A DNA stretch of 10,443 nucleotides from Spirochaetaceae bacterium. GTDB taxonomy: Bacteria; Spirochaetota; Spirochaetia; DSM-27196; SKKC01. The notes beneath the pieces are model-generated. The model saw nothing but the letters and a program-made list of their open reading frames with translations. It was not told the origin of the DNA and searched no databases. The translations under genes and the position numbers were made by a program. The stretch covers positions 1 to 10,443 of the forward strand of contig PUOG01000251.1 of assembly GCA_003552745.1 (NCBI GenBank). Reading direction: 5' to 3'. Positions 1 to 4,545 of this stretch are shown piece by piece; the first letter of the stretch is position 1, and each line of letters opens with the position of its first letter.

Positions 1-14
1 AGGGATCGGAGCGG

Positions 15-36
15 CGCGGCGGCGACAGCCGCCGCG
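15..36. terminator. Perfect 9-bp GC hairpin, possible terminator
   Basis: CGCGGCGGC at 15-23 pairs perfectly with GCCGCCGCG at 28-36 around a four-base GACA loop. There is no T-run on either side, so it is not a canonical intrinsic terminator. It could still end transcription of a gene beyond the left edge or of the toxin-antitoxin unit, or it could be a chance product of extreme GC content. Confidence 0.35.
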
Positions 37-162
37 GTTCCGCCCGGCGCGCTCGGAGACGGCGCCCGGTGCTGTGGATAGAGATTGATGGTGATGGATG
101 GGGCGGCGGGCGCGTGCCGGGCGAACGGAACCCGCGCAGAGCCCGACCGCCGGCCGGCGCCC

Positions 163-204
163 GCGCGGGGGTGCGGTGGCCGGCGCGGGGGTGCGCCGCA
201 CCCC
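163..204. repeat. 13-bp direct repeat (20-bp period) plus a 7-bp hairpin
   Basis: GCGCGGGGGTGCG occurs at 163-175 and again at 183-195, exactly 20 bp apart. The second copy also feeds a hairpin: GGGGTGC at 188-194 pairs with GCACCCC at 198-204 around a three-base loop. The function is unknown, and in such GC-rich DNA chance or replication slippage is the default explanation. Confidence 0.45.
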
Positions 205-318
205 GGCCGCGGGTGGTGGTCCGCGCGCACGGGTGGCCCGGCGGGCGCCGGGCGGGGGACGCGCCCTGATCGATCCGACTCTCGTCGGCCGGCGAAAAGC
301 GACGGCCGGTGCCTGGTA

Positions 319-702
319 CTAGTCCCAGACGGCACGGGAATAGTGCGTGCGGAGATGGGTGTCCTTGGTAAGGAGGGGCGTCGAGGTAAGGGAGGCGGTA
401 GCGACGATGATGCGGTCGAAGGGGTCGCGGGTCCAGGTAAGTTTATGTGCTTCGGATACGATCTCGGCAAAGACGGCCGAGCTTACCGAAAGAGAGATGC
501 GTTCCTGCAGATAGCGAACGATCGTGGCACCGGTGACTTTGAGTCTGCCGATTTCATAGAGGTAATCGAGCTCGAGAATGCTCATTGGGCTGCAGGAGAG
601 GCGATACGCCTCGAGCGATTGTTGTGCCTTCTCCGGAAAGCGCGCCCGCTCGCCCTGGTAGAGCCAGGCGAGGACGTGCGTATCAACATGAAGTGGCTGC
701 AT
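319..702 (-). CDS. VapC-type PIN-domain ribonuclease toxin
   Basis: A 127-residue protein of normal length for a VapC/PIN toxin. PIN-domain toxins are Mg2+-dependent ribonucleases that cut RNA, often tRNA or rRNA. The expected acidic active-site residues are visible: Asp7 (motif VDTHVLAW), Glu44 (SILELDYLY), Asp93/Asp96 (TRDPFDRIIVATA) and Asp114 (LTKDTHL). The ATG overlaps the antitoxin stop by one base (TGATG) and is preceded by GGAAGG, so translation is probably coupled to the upstream antitoxin. The gene appears intact, so the toxin is likely functional and neutralised by its partner. The specific RNA target cannot be inferred. The family call is confident; the symbol vapC is by class only. 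Confidence 0.93.
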   Translation of the reverse strand: MQPLHVDTHVLAWLYQGERARFPEKAQQSLEAYRLSCSPMSILELDYLYEIGRLKVTGATIVRYLQERISLSVSSAVFAEIVSEAHKLTWTRDPFDRIIVATASLTSTPLLTKDTHLRTHYSRAVWD

Positions 703-932
703 CAGTCACCTTCCGGGGTCCATTCGTGAGACCAGTCGTTGTGGACGATGGTTTCGGGGTCTCCGTCGATCGTGTCGTGCACTTCGAGCCGGTCCCAGAT
801 GCTCGGCTTCGGGTCGGGGACCAGGCGCACGATGCGACCCTTTCTGACGATTTCCACGACCTCCCCCGTTTCGAGTGCCGAGTCGATGATCCGGTACAGA
901 TTCTGTCGCAGCTCGGTGGCTGAAACCTTCAT
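702..932 (-). CDS. Phd/YefM-like antitoxin of the PIN toxin
   Basis: A 76-residue protein starting MKVSATELRQNLYRII, the usual opening of Phd/YefM-type antitoxins, whose N-terminal fold binds DNA. It continues with VVEIVRKGRIVRLVP, another family hallmark. The C-terminal half (from about residue 45, rich in Asp, Glu and Trp) would wrap the toxin. I chose the ATG at 932 because homology begins there. The frame stays open further upstream, but those residues look unrelated and overlap the promoter. No Shine-Dalgarno precedes this ATG. The gene lies directly upstream of the toxin with a one-base overlap, and the complex is expected to repress its own promoter, as in known Phd/VapB systems. Confidence 0.92.
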   Translation of the reverse strand: MKVSATELRQNLYRIIDSALETGEVVEIVRKGRIVRLVPDPKPSIWDRLEVHDTIDGDPETIVHNDWSHEWTPEGD

Positions 933-967
933 ACGTACATGATATAAGTAAGTACGTACGGAAGCAA
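932..967 (-). promoter_or_regulatory. Toxin-antitoxin promoter with paired TACGTAC operator sites
   Basis: On the minus strand, TTGCTT (962-967) is separated by 17 bp from TATCAT (939-944), a good -10 match. Six bases later comes the antitoxin ATG (930-932), so the predicted transcription start falls at or next to the start codon. Two copies of TACGTAC (932-938 and 953-959) flank the -10 box with centres 21 bp apart, about two helical turns. The outer copy extends to the perfect palindrome GTACGTAC (952-959). This is what an autoregulatory operator bound cooperatively by an antitoxin dimer would look like. The promoter elements are read by eye. Confidence 0.6.
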
Positions 968-1045
968 GTGAAGAAGCGCGGGCGGATATCATCACCACAT
1001 CGGGTTGAATACGTGGGAAAGTCTCGACGGATCCCCGCCGCCGCG

Positions 1046-1228
1046 CGGGTCGGCGGGGCGGCGGATCACGCGGTGAGCGAGGCGATCTATCTGCGCGATC
1101 CGGATGAGAACGGGGTGGAGCTGTATCGCGACCGGCCGGAGTGCGAGTGGCCGCGGGCGGCCGATGGTTCGCCGGCGATGTATACGGCGCGGCTTGATGT
1201 TGAGGCGCTTGTGGCGCTGGTGCGGTAG
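1046..1228 (+). pseudogene. C-terminal remnant of a VOC/glyoxalase-family dioxygenase-like gene
   Basis: The reading frame from about 1046 to the TAG at 1226-1228 encodes a recognisable end of the vicinal-oxygen-chelate family (CatE-like catechol 2,3-dioxygenase/glyoxalase proteins). The key stretch is ADHAVSEAIYLRDPDENG followed by VELYRDRPECEWP. It includes the His of the DH pair and the Glu of VELYRD, which normally help hold the metal. Only about 60 residues remain of a family that usually has 280 or more in its two-module form. Upstream the homology stops abruptly. The frame runs back to a GTG at 968, but that DNA is next to the toxin-antitoxin promoter and looks unrelated. It is almost certainly a dead fragment, as the N-terminal module and most metal ligands are missing. 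Confidence 0.8.
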
Positions 1229-1278
1229 GGGAGCTGCGAAGCGCTGGCGCAGGTCAACGGCCCGGCTGTAGGCGGGTG

Positions 1279-1440
1279 TCAGGCTCGCAGGACTTTCTCC
1301 ATCGCCTTCCCCTTGGCTAACTCATCGACAAGCTTGTCGAGGTAGCGGATTTCACGCTTGGTCGGCTCTTCGATCTCATCCTGACTTCATCCGGTTAGCC
1401 GGCGGATGATCTCGTCGACTTCCGCCTTGGTGCCTCCTTC
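1279..1440 (-). pseudogene. Internally deleted DUF2200 gene fossil
   Basis: One minus-strand frame carries two separate blocks typical of DUF2200 proteins. The first block is TKAEVDEIIRRLTG (1390-1431), which in intact members lies in the N-terminal third. It is followed at once by an in-frame TGA (1387-1389). The second block begins DEIEEPTKREIRYLDKL and continues VDELAKGKAMEKVLRA to a TGA at 1279-1281, matching the usual C-terminus. The roughly 45-50 residues that normally separate the blocks are gone, as is the usual N-terminus. The frame is kept across the junction, which points to a deletion with a stop acquired at or near it. No product of the right size can be made. The identification rests on my memory of the family motifs. 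Confidence 0.75.
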
Positions 1441-1446
1441 CGGAAT

Positions 1447-1896
1447 CTAGTCGTAGGCCAGTCCGGGGCCGGGCTGCTCCAGCCGCAGCAGGCGGAAGTA
1501 CGATATTGCCCAGCCGTGCGCGTGGGCCTCGAACTCGGCGTCCCAGTCACCGCTGTCGGCGAACCAGCGGTGCACGACGCGCACGACGCACGTGCCGCCG
1601 GAGCGGGCCTCGACGGTCCACTCGCTCGCGACGCTCTCGGGGCTCTCAACGGTTCCGGTGATGAAGCGCCGCGGCGGGTCCCATTCGGCAACCTTATCGA
1701 CCGAATCCATCCTCGGGCCGAAGCTGCATTCGATCGTGCCGCCTTTGCGCTCGTCGCTGCTGGTGGGAACGAACCAGGAGGAGATCCCGATTCCGGTCGC
1801 GATCGCCTCGTCTGTCTGGCCTCGCCTGTCTCGACAGAGCTTTCGATATGGCGATCGAACACTTATAGAAAATTGTGGCATACAATTGTTTCGCAT
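1447..1896 (-). pseudogene. SRPBCC/AHSA1-type gene truncated at both ends
   Basis: The frame encodes a clear SRPBCC (START/Bet v1-like, AHSA1-type) core. Its motifs are EAIATGIGISSWFVPT near residues 30-45, GGTIECSF, WDPPRRF, and a C-terminal GDWDAEFEAHAHGW near the helix. SRPBCC proteins form a ligand-binding cavity; AHSA1 relatives activate Hsp90 or act in stress responses. The first beta-strand normally upstream of EAIATG is missing: residues 1-28 are basic, unrelated, and come from AT-richer DNA. At the other end a TAG at 1447-1449 stops the protein just after the long helix, directly against the DUF2200 fossil. No Shine-Dalgarno precedes the possible ATG at 1896. It could still yield a 149-residue protein, but I judge it broken. 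Confidence 0.65.
1871..1887. promoter_or_regulatory. Inverted repeat AATTGT-N5-ACAATT
   Basis: A perfect six-base inverted repeat (1871-1876 and 1882-1887) with a five-base spacer lies in the AT-richer gap upstream of the DUF5684-like gene, about 100 bp before its start. The half-sites resemble those of LacI-family operators, but the spacing is shorter. It may be an operator or part of the promoter for the downstream gene. No convincing -35/-10 pair could be fixed in this gap. Confidence 0.35.
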
Positions 1897-1990
1897 GTTA
1901 GTGTGCGCGGAGAATTGCAGGCGTTAGGGAAGTTATTTCTCGGGAGTTTCGTTCCTATGCGCAGAATCTACAATTATGGAGGATCGTTAT

Positions 1991-2389
1991 ATGAGTACTG
2001 CTTTTGAACCGGGCGTATTGCTCGCTGCTGCCGGGCCGGAGGGGTTTTTCGCGGCAGTCGGAGTGCTGCCGCTGATCATCGCAGTCATTATAATCGCGGC
2101 GTGGTGGAAGATCTTCACGAAGGCCGGGAAACCGGGCTGGGCGGCGATCATCCCGATCTACAATGTGATCGTGTGGTTGGAAATCGTCGGACGACCGCTC
2201 TGGTGGATTGTTCTCTTGATTATTCCGTTCGTGAACATCGTGTTTGCTATCATCGTCAGTATCGACACCGCGAGAGTCTTCGGCAAAGGCGTCGGCTTCG
2301 CGATTGTCGGTCTGGTGATCTTCTCGGTAATCGGCTATCTGATTCTCGGCTTCGGAAGCGCGAGCTATCAGCGCCCGCCGGCTGCATAG
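1991..2389 (+). CDS. DUF5684-like small integral membrane protein
   Basis: A 132-residue membrane protein with four hydrophobic segments. One is near the N-terminus (around GVLPLIIAVIIIAAWW). A central pair surrounds WWIVLLIIPFVNIVFAIIV, and the last is near VGFAIVGLVIFSVIGYLIL. The signature KAGKPGWAAIIPIYN followed by EIVGRP, a VSIDTARVFGKG loop and a terminal LGFGSASY fits DUF5684 proteins, whose function is unknown. I placed the start at the ATG at 1991 because GGAGG (1978-1982) lies eight bases upstream. An earlier in-frame ATG at 1976 overlaps that site and has no ribosome binding site of its own. The gene stands alone between a pseudogene zone and a converging operon. It ends 26 bp before a long GC hairpin. 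Confidence 0.85.
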   Translation: MSTAFEPGVLLAAAGPEGFFAAVGVLPLIIAVIIIAAWWKIFTKAGKPGWAAIIPIYNVIVWLEIVGRPLWWIVLLIIPFVNIVFAIIVSIDTARVFGKGVGFAIVGLVIFSVIGYLILGFGSASYQRPPAA

Positions 2390-2415
2390 GCCGGGATAGG
2401 ACCTAAAAGAGGTCG

Positions 2416-2457
2416 CCGGCGGGCCGACAGCGTCCTGGGCCGGGGGCGGCCCGCCGG
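2416..2457. terminator. Long GC-rich hairpin between converging genes
   Basis: CCGGCGGGCCG at 2416-2426 pairs perfectly over 11 bp with CGGCCCGCCGG at 2447-2457, leaving a 20-base loop. It sits between the stop of the plus-strand membrane protein gene (2389) and the stop of the minus-strand hydrolase gene (2490), the usual place for a bidirectional terminator. There is no T-run on either side, so termination might need Rho or rely on the hairpin alone. Confidence 0.55.
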
Positions 2458-2489
2458 TGCGGCGGCCAGTCGACGAACGGGCGCGCGGC

Positions 2490-3437
2490 TTAGAGACTGG
2501 TCGCGCGCAAGATGTGTGAGCGCATTTCAGCGATCGCCTGCTGCCCGGTGAAGTGCCCCTTGTCGATCACCTCTACTTGCATGCCGGCATAGCTCGGTAG
2601 ATGAACGTCGATATCGACGAGCCTGTCGTATCGAAAGAGCATCGGGCTGCAATCATCGGATCGGTTCGCGGTGAACTCGCTCTCGAAGCTCAGGATATCC
2701 TCGAGGTGCTGTGCCTGTGCGCGCGCACGCGGATCTACCATACCTCGGTAGACCGAATCGACGAAGATCTTCTGCGGTTGCGTGCCGGCGCAGATCGGAA
2801 CGTAGCGATCGATGCCCGTCCGGTAGAACGCGCGATGCAGGTTCAACACCCACCCCCCGAGACTGAATCCGGCGCCGAAGACGGCCGGAGCCCCTTCGCT
2901 TCGAAGGCGCTTAGCGAGCGAATCCACGAGCGAGGCCGCCGAGGCGAGCATCCCGACATAGTTTCGCAGCTCTGCGAGCGCATCGATATATGCTCCCTGC
3001 GTCGTCTCGTGGAACGGAGCCATAACGAGCACCAGATTTGCATCCACGTTGAAATCGCGCTCGGTTATCCGGCGGAACGAGTTGTCCGCAGAGCGAGTGA
3101 AGTCGCGCGGCTGCTCGCCGCTACCGTGGACATAGATCAGAGCGGGCCGGTCCGGACCGTTCCACCGGTACACGAGGTAGGCGGCAGTGAATCGGCCCGC
3201 CGGACCGTCGCACCGTACCTCATGCCAGTGTCCCGGATCGAGGCGCTTTACTTCGGTTGTGGTCGCGGGAACCGCCGTACGCAGAGGCGGACTTTCCAGC
3301 GACTGGTTGAAGAATCGTCGGCGGCGGTAGACGAGCGAACCGACAATCGCGCCGAGCGCGTCGAGAACGCTCCGCCTGGCACCGCGCTTTGTTTCCGATC
3401 TTTCGCTTTTCGCGGTACTGTTCGCGGTTGTTGACAT
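2490..3437 (-). CDS. Alpha/beta hydrolase (last gene of the operon)
   Basis: A 315-residue protein with an alpha/beta-hydrolase fold. The oxyanion-hole strand ALIYVHGSGEQP is at about residues 99-110. The nucleophile elbow GAGFSLGGW places the catalytic Ser at 192. The acid is probably Asp271 or Asp275 (RYDRLVD), and the catalytic His is His295 (DKGHFTGQQ). A basic N-terminus followed by a weakly hydrophobic stretch (VLDALGAIVGSLVY) and RRRR suggests possible membrane association; I see no clear signal peptide. The ATG at 3437 is chosen over one 15 bases upstream because GGGAGGA lies just before it. That site overlaps the stop of the upstream oxidoreductase gene (11-nt gap), so translation is probably coupled. 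The substrate is unknown; esterase, lipase or peptidase activities are all possible. Confidence 0.85.
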   Translation of the reverse strand: MSTTANSTAKSERSETKRGARRSVLDALGAIVGSLVYRRRRFFNQSLESPPLRTAVPATTTEVKRLDPGHWHEVRCDGPAGRFTAAYLVYRWNGPDRPALIYVHGSGEQPRDFTRSADNSFRRITERDFNVDANLVLVMAPFHETTQGAYIDALAELRNYVGMLASAASLVDSLAKRLRSEGAPAVFGAGFSLGGWVLNLHRAFYRTGIDRYVPICAGTQPQKIFVDSVYRGMVDPRARAQAQHLEDILSFESEFTANRSDDCSPMLFRYDRLVDIDVHLPSYAGMQVEVIDKGHFTGQQAIAEMRSHILRATSL

Positions 3438-3448
3438 GATTCCTCCCG

Positions 3449-4438
3449 TCACTTCGCCACGGATGCTTCGCGGGCGACTGCATTCTCCGCGTTCGTATCG
3501 ACCGTCGCGTACCGGGCGAGCTCATCGATTACCGGCGTGTCGACGTCCGCCGTTCGCGCCATCTCCAGAAGCTCACCCGTAAGACGCGCCATTTCTTCGC
3601 GTGCGTTGCGTGCGTGTCGTGCCCCGCCGATGTCGAACAGATCGCTTCCGAGCGCGCGAGATAGCACCGGGACGAGCACGAACGCCGGAATCCAGAAGAT
3701 CGCCTTGAGCTTCGACGGCTCGATCGAGATACCGTGGGCACGGACGACCGACAGCGCCTCGCGGATGCCGATTACCAGTTTCTTCATCACAGCACGGTCG
3801 CGGGCGAGCTCGAAGTTGTCGGTTCCCTTCATGTACAGCGCATTGACGAGCACCGAAGCGAACGCGGCGTGACAGCGCTTCCAGGCGACCATGTCGTGCG
3901 AGATATCGACCGGGAATCCGGCACCTTCGAATGCGGCGGCGATCCGCTCGATTCTCGGTGTGCGCGATCCATCGAGCTCGCCCATAGTCATCCGCTCGGC
4001 GCACATGTAGCGGACGATGTGCCCTTCGCGTTCCCCTCCGGCATTCACATGGCCCACAAGGACCCGTTCGCGGCCGAGTGCGTCGATGAGTACGTCCGGA
4101 CCATCGAGCATGTTCGTCATGATGATGTAGCTTGCGATACCGTTCCCGGCAGCCAGAGCAGGTAACGCCTCGTCGAGTTGCTGTCGCTGCACGAGTACAA
4201 CACAGACATCGAACGGCTCGTCTTCCGGGACACGATCCAGAACGCGTACCGGCGTCACGGTGCGCTCATCGGTGTCGTGGCGTACCAGCACGATACCGTG
4301 TTTCTTCAGCTCATCGTAGCGATTGCCACGAGCGACGATCGCTACCTCATATCCTGACTCGTGCAGACGGGCGGCGTAGAGACTTCCCAGTACACCGGCG
4401 CCGAAGAACAGAACGCGCAACTGCTTCCCATTGTTCAT
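3449..4438 (-). CDS. Ketopantoate reductase-like (ApbA/PanE family) NAD(P)-dependent oxidoreductase
   Basis: A 329-residue protein with the two-domain layout of the family. The N-terminal Rossmann fold starts at RVLFFGAGVLGSLYA (Gly13-x-Gly15-x-x-Gly18), with the next strand ending VAIVARGNR. The C-terminal helical ApbA_C-type domain contains WKRCHAAFASVLVNALY, where Lys187 aligns with the usual catalytic Lys, and ends with a REEMARLTGELL...DTPVIDEL stretch. True PanE reduces 2-dehydropantoate to pantoate in CoA synthesis. Here the Asn residues that normally follow the catalytic Lys at +4 and +8 appear replaced by Ala191 and Ser195, and no panB or panC is nearby, so another substrate is likely. 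The ATG at 4438 has AAGGAG eight bases upstream. An upstream open extension is ignored because it overlaps the regulator gene and homology starts here. Confidence 0.82.
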   Translation of the reverse strand: MNNGKQLRVLFFGAGVLGSLYAARLHESGYEVAIVARGNRYDELKKHGIVLVRHDTDERTVTPVRVLDRVPEDEPFDVCVVLVQRQQLDEALPALAAGNGIASYIIMTNMLDGPDVLIDALGRERVLVGHVNAGGEREGHIVRYMCAERMTMGELDGSRTPRIERIAAAFEGAGFPVDISHDMVAWKRCHAAFASVLVNALYMKGTDNFELARDRAVMKKLVIGIREALSVVRAHGISIEPSKLKAIFWIPAFVLVPVLSRALGSDLFDIGGARHARNAREEMARLTGELLEMARTADVDTPVIDELARYATVDTNAENAVAREASVAK

Positions 4439-4478
4439 AAACGACTCCTTCAGTCTTGTTGCGTCCAAGGGTACTCGT

Positions 4479-4502
4479 CGGGGTGCGCACGCCCGCCACC
4501 CG
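4479..4502. other. Short hairpin in the oxidoreductase leader
   Basis: GGGTG at 4481-4485 pairs with CACCC at 4497-4501 around an 11-base loop; a further C4479-G4502 pair is possible with one bulged base. It lies between the regulator gene and the oxidoreductase start at 4438. It could attenuate read-through or protect the mRNA, but it is short and may be incidental. Confidence 0.25.
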
Positions 4503-4526
4503 TTGGTATAGGTTTTGGTATGGTTT
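4503..4526. repeat. Tandem 12-bp near-repeat upstream of the oxidoreductase gene
   Basis: TTGGTATAGGTT (4503-4514) is followed directly by TTGGTATGGTTT (4515-4526). The first seven bases are identical and only a few later bases differ. The pair sits in the largest gap inside the operon (107 nt), just after the MalT-like regulator gene and 65-88 bases upstream of the oxidoreductase start. Direct repeats are the kind of site MalT uses, so these could be binding sites for the regulator encoded next door. I could not fix a matching -35/-10 pair. Confidence 0.4.
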
Positions 4527-4545
4527 TGCAGTACGTGGAGTGAGG

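Larger units (their letters stand above)
1..318. other. GC-rich stretch without a credible gene
   Basis: This stretch is much richer in G and C than the rest of the window. Open frames exist on the plus strand, but they encode low-complexity Arg/Gly/Ala/Pro-rich products typical of random GC-rich DNA. None resembles a known family or has a convincing ribosome binding site. It lies downstream of the toxin gene, which ends at 319 reading leftwards, so it is probably an intergenic or terminator zone. It contains a perfect hairpin at 15-36 and a repeat/hairpin block at 163-204. I see no tRNA or known ncRNA. Confidence 0.6.

Noticed and set aside
163..195. Possible CRISPR or satellite-type repeat
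   Set aside because: There are only two copies of 13 bp with a 7-bp gap in very GC-rich DNA, with no further units and no cas genes.
85..729. Long plus-strand open frame over the GC-rich block and the toxin gene
   Set aside because: It is antisense to the clearly recognisable PIN toxin. Its unique part is low-complexity Arg/Gly/Ala sequence without family features or a ribosome binding site.
319..998. Toxin-antitoxin pair as part of a mobile element with ends nearby
   Set aside because: No terminal inverted repeats, target-site duplications, integrase or transposase could be found around it.
968..1045. Using the GTG at 968 as start of a real small gene
   Set aside because: The first 26 codons look random and overlap the region just upstream of the toxin-antitoxin promoter. 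The remaining part is only the tail of a much larger family, so a remnant is the better reading.
2601..3434. Plus-strand open frame of 277 codons
   Set aside because: It lies entirely antisense to the alpha/beta hydrolase gene, which has catalytic motifs and a good ribosome binding site. The antisense product shows no recognisable domain.
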